A DNA stretch of 64,000 bases, from NCBI GenBank assembly GCA_950054155.1, contig CATLOT010000006.1:1-64000 (forward strand), read 5' to 3'. A program made the translations under genes and the position numbers. The notes beneath the pieces were generated by a model that saw only the letters and a program-made list of their open reading frames with translations, made no database searches and was not told the DNA's origin. Positions 8,115 through 16,779 of this stretch are shown here, piece after piece. The first letter of the stretch is position 1; each line of letters starts with the position of its first letter. This DNA is from an uncultured Bacteriovoracaceae bacterium (GTDB lineage Bacteria > Bdellovibrionota > Bacteriovoracia > Bacteriovoracales > Bacteriovoracaceae).

Positions 8115-9299
8115 ATGGCGCTTCACTTTATTGATGAAATTGATGTTTCAGGTAAGCGAGTGGTGGCCCGCTTTGATTTCAACGTTCCTTTAAAAGACGG
8201 TAAAATCACGGACCCCACGAGAATCGAAAAAGCTCTTCCAACAATTAAGATGATTCTTGATGGAGGAGCAAAGAGTTTGGTTCTCATGAGTCACCTTGGT
8301 CGCCCTAAAGGTGAAGCCAAACCTGAATTTTCCCTTGAACCTGTTGCCACCTATCTTGCTGAAAAACTTCAGCAAGATGTTGTGCTTACGGAGTCCTGTA
8401 AAGACAAGGGCATTAAAACGCTTCTTGAGCTTCCCGGTACTAAAATCGTTCTTCTTCAAAATCTTCGCTACCACAAAGAAGAAACCGAGAATGATAACGA
8501 ATTTGCACGAACTCTTTCTCAGTACGGTGAAGTTTACGTGAATGACGCTTTTGGTGCTGCTCACAGAAAGCACGCTAGTACCTACGGTATAAATGCTTTC
8601 TTTAAGAAGACTGCTGTTGGTGGTCTTTTAATGAAGGCTGAAGTCAATGCACTTCAAAAAATTGTAGACCGTCCTCAATCTCCTTTTGTCGCCATTGTCG
8701 GCGGAGCAAAAGTAAGTGATAAGATTAAAATTATCGACGCTCTTCTTTCAAATGTTGATAGTCTCCTTATCGGTGGAGCGATGGCCTACCCCTTTCTCAA
8801 GGCTCAAGGTCACGAAGTTGGAAAGTCGCTTTGCTCTGACGATGACGTGAAACTTGCAAAGTCCATTCTTGCCCAACCAAGTGCTCGTAAAATTGTTCTT
8901 CCTGTAGATCATCTCGCTTCCACTGAGTTTGGTGGAAAGCCTCAAATTGTCAGCGATGTTAAGCTTACCGAAGAGCTCATGGGTCTTGATATTGGTGAGT
9001 CGACACTCGCACTTTTTAGACAAAAACTCTCTGGCGCTAAAACAGTTCTTTGGAACGGCCCAATGGGGCTCTTTGAAAATAGTGACTATGCAAAAGGTAC
9101 TTTTGGAGTGGCCCAAATTCTTTCTGAACTTGATAATGCTTTCACCCTTGTTGGTGGTGGTGACTCTGTCGCAGCAGTTAATAAGAGTGGGCTTGCTGAG
9201 AAAATGAACCATGTTTCAACAGGTGGGGGCGCAAGCCTTGAATTTATTGAAAATGGTAGTCTTCCAGGGGTTCAGGCCTTAAAATTTGGAATTAACTAA
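8115..9299 (+). CDS. pgk: Phosphoglycerate kinase
   Basis: A 394-residue monomeric kinase of normal length that transfers the acyl phosphate of 1,3-bisphosphoglycerate to ADP. It has the N-terminal substrate signature RVVARFDFNVPL, the LMSHLGRPKG block, VNDAFGAAHR, the IVGGAKVSDK segment, WNGPMGLFE and the C-terminal GGGDSVAAV nucleotide-binding loop. AAGGAAAA (8104-8111) just before the ATG acts as ribosome-binding site. It is cotranscribed with gapA (10-base gap) and tpiA (23-base gap). Confidence 0.97.
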   Translation: MALHFIDEIDVSGKRVVARFDFNVPLKDGKITDPTRIEKALPTIKMILDGGAKSLVLMSHLGRPKGEAKPEFSLEPVATYLAEKLQQDVVLTESCKDKGIKTLLELPGTKIVLLQNLRYHKEETENDNEFARTLSQYGEVYVNDAFGAAHRKHASTYGINAFFKKTAVGGLLMKAEVNALQKIVDRPQSPFVAIVGGAKVSDKIKIIDALLSNVDSLLIGGAMAYPFLKAQGHEVGKSLCSDDDVKLAKSILAQPSARKIVLPVDHLASTEFGGKPQIVSDVKLTEELMGLDIGESTLALFRQKLSGAKTVLWNGPMGLFENSDYAKGTFGVAQILSELDNAFTLVGGGDSVAAVNKSGLAEKMNHVSTGGGASLEFIENGSLPGVQALKFGIN

Positions 9300-9322
9300 G
9301 CCTTAATAAAGAGAGAAATGAG

Positions 9323-10078
9323 ATGAAGAAGTATATTGTTGGTAACTGGAAGATGAATCAAACTCTGGCCAATATCGACGACTTCTTCTCTTCCCTAAAA
9401 ATCAAAGATTCGAAATGTGAGGCATGGATCGCACCTCAGACTCTTCATGTGGCAGAGCTCCTCAAGCGCAGTGAAGGTGCTCCCTTTAATCTCGAAGTCG
9501 GTGTTCAAAATATTTGTGAACACGAAAGTGGTGCTTTTACCGGTGAAACTTCTGCAGTCACTGCCAAGGACCTCGGTGCTGGCTTTACCCTAGTCGGCCA
9601 TAGTGAAAGACGAAGCCTCTATAACGAAGATGATGATCTTCTCAATAAGAAGCTTCACTCTGCCCTCAAGTCTGGACTGACTGTCATCTTCTGCATTGGT
9701 GAGCAACTTATTGAAAGACAAAATGGAATGACCAACGCCGTTTTAAAGAATCAACTTATTGAAGGCCTTGAAGGTATTAATGCCAATAGCTTTAATGATG
9801 GACAACTTCTCATTGCCTACGAGCCTGTATGGGCGATTGGCACCGGTGAAGTTGCAACGCCTGAGCAAGCCCAAGAGGCCCATGCTCATATTCGCGCGGT
9901 TCTCGCCGTTGAGTTGAGACTTGAAAATAAAACTATCCCCCTTCTCTACGGTGGCTCCGTTAAGCCATCTAACGCTGCAGGTCTTTTATCCCAGAAAGAT
10001 ATTGACGGGGCTCTTGTTGGGGGCGCCAGCCTTAAGGGCGAAGACTTTTCAAAGCTTTGTGAAATCGCTTCTTTGTAA
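9323..10078 (+). CDS. tpiA: Triosephosphate isomerase
   Basis: A 251-residue TIM barrel interconverting dihydroxyacetone phosphate and glyceraldehyde-3-phosphate. Key residues are visible: the N-terminal GNWKMN with catalytic Lys, VGHSERR with catalytic His, the YEPVWAIGTG block with catalytic Glu and flexible loop, and LYGGSVKPSN plus GALVGGASL for phosphate binding. It starts 23 bases after pgk with GAGAG upstream. The three-gene glycolytic order is common. A 103-base gap follows before secG. Confidence 0.97.
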   Translation: MKKYIVGNWKMNQTLANIDDFFSSLKIKDSKCEAWIAPQTLHVAELLKRSEGAPFNLEVGVQNICEHESGAFTGETSAVTAKDLGAGFTLVGHSERRSLYNEDDDLLNKKLHSALKSGLTVIFCIGEQLIERQNGMTNAVLKNQLIEGLEGINANSFNDGQLLIAYEPVWAIGTGEVATPEQAQEAHAHIRAVLAVELRLENKTIPLLYGGSVKPSNAAGLLSQKDIDGALVGGASLKGEDFSKLCEIASL

Positions 10079-10115
10079 AAACAATAGGTTATATTAGTTT
10101 CCCCTCTAACCTTGC

Positions 10116-10144
10116 TTGTCAAAAAAGTGAAATTTAGGTACTTA
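10116..10144 (+). promoter_or_regulatory. Possible sigma70 promoter for secG
   Basis: TTGTCA at 10116-10121 is separated by 17 bases from TACTTA at 10139-10144, in the gap between tpiA and secG. The -10 match is only moderate. No terminator is seen after tpiA, so secG may also be read through from the glycolytic operon. Confidence 0.3.
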
Positions 10145-10181
10145 TGACTATTAGTTTTTTGAATTTAAAGGATGCATCCCA

Positions 10182-10553
10182 ATGATCACCACCCTTATGA
10201 TTTTCCAAGTTGTTATTACCCTCCTCCTTATCGTTTTGGTTCTTCTCCAATTTGGTAAAGGTGCGGAAGCTGGTCTTTTTTCTGGCGGTGGTGAAAGCCT
10301 TATGACAGGTGCTCAGCAAGGTAACTTTCTAAGTAAAGCAACCGTTGTTATCTCTGTCCTCTTTATGGCCAACTGTATTCTTCTCTCTAAGCTTCAAGCT
10401 GATAAAGCGGGTACTTCTCTTCTCGACGATGAGACTCCTGTAGCAAGACCACTTAATAGTGATGCTCCTCTTGGCACAACGACGCCTGCGACAGAAGAAA
10501 CAAAAACCGAAGCTGCTCCTGAAACAAAAACGGAAGCAGAAGAGACGAAGTAA
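10182..10553 (+). CDS. secG: Preprotein translocase subunit SecG
   Basis: A 123-residue inner-membrane protein with two hydrophobic segments (residues ~2-22 and ~52-70) joined by a Gly-rich loop containing LLQFGKGAEAGLFSGGG, which is characteristic of SecG. SecG is the accessory subunit of the SecYEG channel. The C-terminal ~40 residues are a low-complexity Thr/Glu/Ala tail with repeated ETKTEA, longer than in E. coli SecG. Placement directly after tpiA is a common bacterial arrangement. Four bases separate its stop from the next ATG. Confidence 0.9.
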   Translation: MITTLMIFQVVITLLLIVLVLLQFGKGAEAGLFSGGGESLMTGAQQGNFLSKATVVISVLFMANCILLSKLQADKAGTSLLDDETPVARPLNSDAPLGTTTPATEETKTEAAPETKTEAEETK

Positions 10554-10556
10554 TCT

Positions 10557-11702
10557 ATGAAGTTTGAAACGGTAGAACTCATCAAGAAAGAGTTCCACCA
10601 CTTGGACACTATCTTTTTTAATAGTGCCTATTTCGGACCTTCTCCTTACAGCGCCAAACAAAAAGTTAGCCGAGCTCTTCAAAAAGAGCTCGATCCCTCA
10701 TTCTATAATTACAATACGTGGATGGGCATACCTGAAAGAGTGCGTGAGCAAATCGCAACTCTCTTAGAGTGTAGTCCTGATAATGTCATGCACACCACTT
10801 CCACAAGTGATGTGATCAACATTATCGCCAATGGATTTAAGTTTGAAGCTGATGATGTCGTCTGTGCCATCAATCAAGACTATCCTTCAAATGTATTGCC
10901 ATGGATGCGTGCCCAAGAAACAAGAGGTGTGAACTTTAAACTTCTTGAGCTTAAAGACGAAGTCGTCCCGACGGCAAAGTGGCTCGCAGAGAATCTTCCT
11001 AAGAATTGTCGTGTCTTTGATATGTCCTATGTGACTTTTGATACGGGTAAGAAAATGGATATCCTCAGTATTGGAAAACTTTGCCAAGAGCGAGGAATCT
11101 TCTTCATTGTTGATGCCACTCAAGCACTGGGTGGGATGAAAATCACTAAAGAAGAGCTTGATGTTATCGATGTTCTTGCCTGTAGCTCCTACAAGTGGAT
11201 GTTAGGACCCTATGGTCATGCCTTTGCTTACTTTTCTGACAAGGCCATCGAACTAGTTTCTCATCAAGCGGGAAATTGGATCAACTCACCCAATTCAAAG
11301 GTTGTTTATAACCTTCTTGATTACACCACTGAAACTCTTCCTGGTGCTCGCAAGTTCGATCGCGGCCAAGCGGCCAATATGCTCGCAAATGCTTGTCTCG
11401 AAGCAGGACTTGAGTTCTTAACAGCGGTGGGTCTTGATGAAGTTCAAAAGCATAACAATGCTCTTCGCGACTATTTCTTAGAAAACTTCCCTAAGAATAA
11501 GTTCAATGTCATTACACCTAAAGACCACATGGCCAATATTCTTTGCCTCAAAGCGACGACCTCTGATCCGCTTAATTTAGAGCGAGAGCTTAAGTTTAGG
11601 AATGTCGATGTGAGTATTAGACAGGGCAATATTCGTCTGAGCTTTCATATTTTTAATAATAGAGATCAGGTGAATGAGCTTATTCGCGCACTCGATATCT
11701 AA
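10557..11702 (+). CDS. Class V PLP-dependent aminotransferase family protein
   Basis: A 381-residue fold-type I PLP enzyme. The N-terminal FNSAYFGPSP, the HTTSTSDVIN cofactor-phosphate segment, the VDATQALGGM block with the PLP-binding Asp, and SSYKWMLGPYG with the Schiff-base Lys match class V aminotransferases of the cysteine desulfurase / isopenicillin-N-epimerase-like group. The mobile Cys loop of true cysteine desulfurases is not evident, so the substrate is not assigned. It follows secG by three bases and is probably cotranscribed. Its stop overlaps the stop of the convergent HD-GYP gene by four bases. Confidence 0.8.
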   Translation: MKFETVELIKKEFHHLDTIFFNSAYFGPSPYSAKQKVSRALQKELDPSFYNYNTWMGIPERVREQIATLLECSPDNVMHTTSTSDVINIIANGFKFEADDVVCAINQDYPSNVLPWMRAQETRGVNFKLLELKDEVVPTAKWLAENLPKNCRVFDMSYVTFDTGKKMDILSIGKLCQERGIFFIVDATQALGGMKITKEELDVIDVLACSSYKWMLGPYGHAFAYFSDKAIELVSHQAGNWINSPNSKVVYNLLDYTTETLPGARKFDRGQAANMLANACLEAGLEFLTAVGLDEVQKHNNALRDYFLENFPKNKFNVITPKDHMANILCLKATTSDPLNLERELKFRNVDVSIRQGNIRLSFHIFNNRDQVNELIRALDI

Positions 11703-12844
11703 GACGCCTTCTTCTTCACCTTACCAAAACCTTGCTCTTCCTTATCAAGAAAGTCACTTCTTTGTATTTTAGGAGCTGACTTTTGTAGCGGAAGAATATT
11801 CTTTGGCTGGCAAGGATCAAAGTCATCAGGCAATTCAATATGACTTTTCCCTTCTAAGACAACATTGACGTTTTTGCGAAAGATTTCAAAAATTTTGGGG
11901 TCAATCTTACGACCAACAGAGCGGGCCATCACTTCGATAGCGTCGGCAGTGGGAAGAACCTCGTGGTACGAGCGCTTTGTCGTGATGGCATCATAGAAGT
12001 CTGCAATGGCCGTAATACGAGCGAGAACACTGATCTCCTTACCCTTTAGACGATTCGGATATCCTGTTCCATTAAAGTTTTCGTGATGCTCCCCAATGAC
12101 TCTTTTTATCAAGTCAAAATTAATTTCATCATGGCTACACTGATGCTCATTTAAAAGCTCCCTACCATATTCAGGGTGCTTCTTAATCACTTGAAAATCA
12201 TCTTCACTTAATTTGCCAGGATTATTAATAATACGTGTGTCTATTTTGACCTTTCCAAGATCATGGAGAAGGCCTCCCATTCCGGCCATCAACAGCTCAA
12301 ATCGCCCAGCATCAGGCTTGAGAGCTTTTAGGATTGAAATGGAATACATCGCGACATTAATGGAGTGATCATAAGTGTAGAAGTCATGAAAAGAGAGGTC
12401 AGCAATAAGATTTTGAACCTCCAAAATACTATAGTCCTGAATAACATCCACCATCGACTCAACGGAGTCACGACAGCCTTGGATGGCTTCATCAAGAACC
12501 TCATTTGAAAACTCATGGCCTTCATCAAATAGAGACTCGAGGTATTGGATTGCGGAGTCTTTTATAACTGCTGCTTTTTCGACATCTGCAGCACCTTCAA
12601 CGACCCCTAAACTTTTAAGGTAAAGTTCACGCTCATCTTCTCTTACGTAGAGTTGATAGTACTTATCCTTAAAAGTATGTAAGTCTTCAGAGTTGAGGAT
12701 ATTTTCTTTTTTAAAAATTTTTACGAACTTTTCACGGCTAGCATGAGTTGAAGAATTGATATAAAGATCATATGGCAATTCCTTGTCCAGTAAAACTAAA
12801 CCAAAGGAAATTGAAAAGTAGCTATAATCTTTATTTTCTTTCAT
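11699..12844 (-). CDS. HD-GYP domain protein, probable c-di-GMP phosphodiesterase
   Basis: A 381-residue cytosolic protein. The C-terminal HD-GYP domain (residues ~150-340) has YDHSINVA, LLHDLGK (the HD metal site), the GEHHENFNGTGYP segment with the GYP signature, and ITAIADFYDAITTKRSY. Such domains hydrolyse c-di-GMP. The N-terminal ~130 residues are an unassigned sensory-like region. It lies 74 bases downstream of the Ser/Thr kinase gene on the same strand with no terminator between, so cotranscription is likely. HD-GYP proteins are linked to motility and predation switches in relatives (general knowledge). Its role here is inferred. Confidence 0.88.
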   Translation of the reverse strand: MKENKDYSYFSISFGLVLLDKELPYDLYINSSTHASREKFVKIFKKENILNSEDLHTFKDKYYQLYVREDERELYLKSLGVVEGAADVEKAAVIKDSAIQYLESLFDEGHEFSNEVLDEAIQGCRDSVESMVDVIQDYSILEVQNLIADLSFHDFYTYDHSINVAMYSISILKALKPDAGRFELLMAGMGGLLHDLGKVKIDTRIINNPGKLSEDDFQVIKKHPEYGRELLNEHQCSHDEINFDLIKRVIGEHHENFNGTGYPNRLKGKEISVLARITAIADFYDAITTKRSYHEVLPTADAIEVMARSVGRKIDPKIFEIFRKNVNVVLEGKSHIELPDDFDPCQPKNILPLQKSAPKIQRSDFLDKEEQGFGKVKKKAS

Positions 12845-12918
12845 AAAACAGTCACTAACCTATCGGTTCCGTGACCTATCCCCGTTAATACTATTTTCCT
12901 TATAAGATGCTGAAATTA

Positions 12919-15390
12919 CTAATCGAACATCCAACTAAAGGCTTTTCTCGACTTGATGAAGTTAAGAACATTCTCGACAGTCCCCTTTTCGGGCTCAATG
13001 GGCGCAGTAGGTTCTTCTTCTTCCTCAAGCTCATCAAGCTTAGAAGCGAGAGAGCGCTGGAGTTCAAGAGCTTCAGCTTTTTTCTTTTCTTCCTTGGCCT
13101 TAGCTTCCTCAGGAGAATCTTTCTTCTCTAAAAGAGCATTCATTTGAGCCTTTAAGCGAGCAAGCTCCGCTTCTGTGTCTCCTAATTCCTCTTCAATTGT
13201 GGCGCCTTCCTCTCCTGCCAGAGCAGAGGACTCTTTGGCTTTAGGCTGAGCTGCTTCACTCTTCTTTTGCTCATTAACTTCTTGTCCATCTTGAGTCGTT
13301 TCGCCTTTTGCTATTTCAGCTTGTGAAGTCTTACGATTTTTTTGCGCTAATTCTTCAAGAATACGACTTTTCTCGGCTTCATTTATGGTGACTTTCTTCT
13401 TGAGAGTTAGCTGTTCCCTTTTGTCTTCCTTTTGGGTTGCTTTTCTTTTATTTTTAAGCTTTTTTAAGAATTCATTATTCTTCTTACTTATAACCTTACG
13501 AGGCTGACGCCTAGGCTTCTCCTCTTCATAAGTTTGTACTTGTTGCACAGGTTCAGTTGCACCACCTATAACTTTTTTTATAGCTTCCTTTTGAAAAAAG
13601 CCAATAGCTATAATAAGGGCCATAAAGATGAGGCTTCTATGCTCTTGCAGAGGATTATTGGGTTTTACATAGTCGTCGTCATCCTCCCCCTTAAGCATGG
13701 CGGCGAGAGCTTTTTGCTCTTTCCTCATATTCTTTTGAGCAGCAGAATTCCCAGGCTTCTTTGCTTTCTTTCTTTTTCCGATGAGAGAATCAATACCTTT
13801 CTTCCCACTCTTGGCTGAAACTGAAACTTCTTCAAAGCCGAAGTCAAAGACGACCTCTTTACTTTTACCACCTTGGTTAGCGGCTTTTTCTTTTTGACGC
13901 TTTTGAAACTCTTTGTAGTTTTGAATCTTTTCAACGATATCACTAATTGAATATTGACCAAATTCTTTAAATTTTTCTAAATCCTTTTCATAAGAAGACT
14001 TAAAGAGACTTGTCATGAGGTCTGCAATATCAGACTCATGAAAGTCAGGATAGAGCTGATAGAGAGTTTTCATCAAATGTTTATTAAAGTCTTGCATGTC
14101 CTTATAACGATTAGAAGGATCACGACTTAAGGCCTTCATGATGATTTTATCAAGTTCTTTTGGGACCTCTTTATTCTTTGAACTAGCAAGTTTGGGTTCA
14201 CACTTAAGAATCGTTTTGAGAGTTGATATCTGGTCATGCCCCGTGAAAGTCTTATCACCAGTAAGCATTTCCCATAGGGTAAGGGCCACCGCAAATTGAT
14301 CATAGCGATGATCAATTTTCTTACCTTCTAAATATTCAGGTGCAAAGTAATTAATCTTCCCTTTAACTGTCCCCTCTTCTTCTTTTTGAGAGTTGGTGTC
14401 TGCTTTTGCAATGCCAAAGTCAATAACCTTTACGTAACCCTCATAGCTCACCATTGCATTATGAGGAGAGATATCTCGGTGAACGATATTATACTTTTTG
14501 CCAGTTAGTTTATTGGTAAAATTATGGGCGTAATGAAGGGCTTCACACATTTTTGAAGCGATGAAAATACACATTGGAACAGGAAGAGTTTTTCCTTTCT
14601 CCTTAAGCTCATCGATAACATCCATTAAATCCTTTCCATGAATGTATTCCATGGAAACAAAGAGATTCTTACCAATTTTCCCATAATCAAAGGTTGTGTT
14701 GATATTAGGATGGTTAAGACCGAAAGAGACCTTAATTTCATCAATAAACATCTGAACAAAGTCCTCATCTTCTGAGAACTTCTCTTGAACCATTTTTATC
14801 GCAACCATTTTATCCGCTTCGTCCCCTTCTCCAAGGTAACGAGCGCGACAGACCTTAGCCATCCCACCATCAACGAGGTGGTCGAGTAAGAAGTAATTGC
14901 CATGAATTTGCGGGTACTCATGTCCCTTATTATTGAAGATAGGATCATTAACGAGGGCCTTATCATCCTCAGTAAGAATCTCCATATCATCGCCATCAGA
15001 GCCATCACCTTCGCCAGCAGCAGCCTCCTGAAGCGCCTTTAGAGTCTCACTATCATCCTTCTTTCCATGATGAGCCGCTCTGTTTTTCTTCGCCTGCTCT
15101 TTAGCATGTTCAAGGACACTCTTCTTTGCAATTTCACCATCAAGATCAAGGGAGAGCCCTGTGATGTCGAGGTCATCTTGATCAGGTTCAAGATCCTCTT
15201 CTTTAAAGATATCGGTTTTGGTTGTCTCTTTATCACTTCTCCAATCATTACCAACATCAAACTCGAGTTCCTCGAGTTCGCTAACATCTTGTGAATTTTC
15301 CTTTTTTAGAGCTCCCATAACACCATCTTTATCGACACTTTTGAAGGAAAAGATAACAGGAATCTGCGTACCAGAACCAATTTCACTCAT
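12919..15390 (-). CDS. Membrane-anchored Ser/Thr protein kinase with charged extracytoplasmic tail
   Basis: An 823-residue protein. Residues 1-160 are acidic and probably disordered. A Hanks-type kinase domain spans ~165-440, with ATP-anchoring K199 (VAIK), HRD at 304-306 in HRDISPHN, DFG at 324-326 and an APEYLEG activation-segment end. A linker is followed by a short hydrophobic segment at ~585-600 (SLIFMALIIAIGFF). A long Lys/Glu-rich coiled-coil-like tail to residue 823 has RR, KK and EEEE tracts. All catalytic residues are present. The P-loop is unusual (VDGGMAKV rather than GxGxxG). It is upstream of and probably cotranscribed with the HD-GYP gene. No Shine-Dalgarno is seen; a hairpin lies just before the start. 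Confidence 0.88.
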   Translation of the reverse strand: MSEIGSGTQIPVIFSFKSVDKDGVMGALKKENSQDVSELEELEFDVGNDWRSDKETTKTDIFKEEDLEPDQDDLDITGLSLDLDGEIAKKSVLEHAKEQAKKNRAAHHGKKDDSETLKALQEAAAGEGDGSDGDDMEILTEDDKALVNDPIFNNKGHEYPQIHGNYFLLDHLVDGGMAKVCRARYLGEGDEADKMVAIKMVQEKFSEDEDFVQMFIDEIKVSFGLNHPNINTTFDYGKIGKNLFVSMEYIHGKDLMDVIDELKEKGKTLPVPMCIFIASKMCEALHYAHNFTNKLTGKKYNIVHRDISPHNAMVSYEGYVKVIDFGIAKADTNSQKEEEGTVKGKINYFAPEYLEGKKIDHRYDQFAVALTLWEMLTGDKTFTGHDQISTLKTILKCEPKLASSKNKEVPKELDKIIMKALSRDPSNRYKDMQDFNKHLMKTLYQLYPDFHESDIADLMTSLFKSSYEKDLEKFKEFGQYSISDIVEKIQNYKEFQKRQKEKAANQGGKSKEVVFDFGFEEVSVSAKSGKKGIDSLIGKRKKAKKPGNSAAQKNMRKEQKALAAMLKGEDDDDYVKPNNPLQEHRSLIFMALIIAIGFFQKEAIKKVIGGATEPVQQVQTYEEEKPRRQPRKVISKKNNEFLKKLKNKRKATQKEDKREQLTLKKKVTINEAEKSRILEELAQKNRKTSQAEIAKGETTQDGQEVNEQKKSEAAQPKAKESSALAGEEGATIEEELGDTEAELARLKAQMNALLEKKDSPEEAKAKEEKKKAEALELQRSLASKLDELEEEEEPTAPIEPEKGTVENVLNFIKSRKAFSWMFD

Positions 15391-15397
15391 GTTATTT

Positions 15398-15433
15398 TAG
15401 GGACTTACAAGTCTTACTCTAAGTAAGTCCCTA
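15398..15433. promoter_or_regulatory. Terminator-like hairpin between divergent kinase and protease genes
   Basis: An 11-bp perfect inverted repeat (TAGGGACTTAC at 15398-15408 with GTAAGTCCCTA at 15423-15433) is followed on the plus strand by a run of eight T. No plus-strand gene ends here; the kinase start is only eight bases away on the minus strand. It could attenuate transcription into the protease gene, or fold in the 5' leader of the kinase mRNA and affect translation. Confidence 0.5.
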
Positions 15434-15485
15434 TTTTTTTTACAAAAAAACAACTACTGACTATGGGTTAGGCTAATATCCGGCA

Positions 15486-16499
15486 ATGAAAACTTCACTC
15501 CTTTTAGCCCTATGCCTTCTCTCTTCTTCAATCCTTGCTTCCCTTGGAAGACCTCTTCAAAATGACCTTATCCCGGCAGGAGTGTGCCTTATTACTCTTG
15601 AAAAATCCGATTCGGGGGAGCAATTTCATTGCACCGGCTCTCTTATTTCAACGGCTCATATAAAAACGGCTGGTCACTGCTTAGAACAAAGCAAGGTCAT
15701 TCAAGTTAATTGCCGCGAGCAAGAGAGAAGTCGCTTTAAAGAAGTTCAGCGTTTTTCAGCTTATAATCATCGTCTCCTGCAAAGAGAGGAGACCAACCGC
15801 TGGTTTGATCAAGCTATCATCCACTTGGAAAAAGAAATTCTTCTACCAACTCTGGAATTAGTCAAAGAAAGGGCCCGTCTTGAAAAAATCCTTCCTTCTT
15901 TTGAAGCATGTGCAATCGCCGGTTATGGATTAAGTGAAACTCATAGCGCTCAAACAGGTCATCTCAAAGGAGTGCTTGTTCCCCCACAAACTCTCAACAT
16001 TCGTGACCAACTCATCTACGCCGAAGGACAGTATCTGTATGAACTACTCCCTGGAGACTCCGGTAGTGGCCTCATCTGTTATTCACAGGGAAAGTGGTTT
16101 GACTTAGGTACTGCAAGTGCTCACGACTGGGACCACAATAGTCTTTTTGCCCCTAACTTTTTGGCTAAGACCTTATTTAATCAATTTGTCTTAAAGAGTT
16201 TCTCTCCCTCTAACTCTACAGGGCTAAGAATGGAGACAAGTCATCAAAACTCCTTAAGTCTTGAAGGAGAACTTTATCTCCTGCCTTATTCTAAAATAAA
16301 AACAACTGGTGGAATCCGCTACAATGGAGACCTTGAGGGTCTAAGAGTAGAAATACTTGATATTCTCTCTCAAACAGAAGTTCTTGCGCGAATTCGCGTT
16401 AATCAATCGAGTCGCTTTTTCCTCTGCGAAGAAGAATTTCTTTGTTATGGCACCCTGACGGAAGGTATAATCAGCATTAATGATTTAACTCAAAAATAG
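15486..16499 (+). CDS. Secreted trypsin-like serine protease
   Basis: A 337-residue protein with an N-terminal signal peptide (hydrophobic to about residue 19, ending SILAS). The chymotrypsin-fold triad is complete: H64 in TAGHC, D108 in WFDQAI and S192 in PGDSGSG. Several Cys near these sites suggest disulfides. The first ~235 residues form the protease. The C-terminal ~100 residues (from about FVLKSF) are an extra domain with no recognised family and its own FLCEEEFLC motif. It is expected in the periplasm or outside the cell. It is divergent from the kinase gene. No Shine-Dalgarno is obvious before ATG 15486. Confidence 0.85.
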   Translation: MKTSLLLALCLLSSSILASLGRPLQNDLIPAGVCLITLEKSDSGEQFHCTGSLISTAHIKTAGHCLEQSKVIQVNCREQERSRFKEVQRFSAYNHRLLQREETNRWFDQAIIHLEKEILLPTLELVKERARLEKILPSFEACAIAGYGLSETHSAQTGHLKGVLVPPQTLNIRDQLIYAEGQYLYELLPGDSGSGLICYSQGKWFDLGTASAHDWDHNSLFAPNFLAKTLFNQFVLKSFSPSNSTGLRMETSHQNSLSLEGELYLLPYSKIKTTGGIRYNGDLEGLRVEILDILSQTEVLARIRVNQSSRFFLCEEEFLCYGTLTEGIISINDLTQK

Positions 16500-16509
16500 T
16501 GTCGATTGA

Positions 16510-16779
16510 TTGCAGAAATTAAGAAAAATCACCATTTGGACCCTGTGTCCCTTTCTTATCCTCTATATCTTAGTAGGGCTTGCGTACCAGTCTTCTCACA
16601 ACCGTTCAAAAGTTTATCCCTTTTCTGATTGATTTCTCTTTTCCTATGTCAACACCCAAGGAGAAGTCTTCGACCTCAAGTATAGTGATAAAACGGGAAA
16701 GACTCACTATCTTCTCGAACAGCTTACAGGAAAGAAGGATAAGGAAATCAGTTATAGATTTCTTTTATTCTCTTTTTGA
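16510..16779 (+). pseudogene. Remnant of a small membrane protein gene, broken by an in-frame TGA
   Basis: The frame from TTG 16510 translates to a short basic start, a hydrophobic helix (LCPFLILYILVGLAYQSS), then VYPFSD, an in-frame TGA at 16630-16632, and FLFSYVNTQGEVFDLKYSD. The TGA sits where YPFSxWxLFSYV-type membrane proteins carry Trp, so a TGG-to-TGA change is the simplest reading. There is no ATG and no Shine-Dalgarno, and the frame ends at 16777-16779 inside the convergent gene. It starts 10 bases after the protease stop. It could instead be read-through or a sequencing error, but truncation at the 3' end also suggests decay. Confidence 0.5.
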
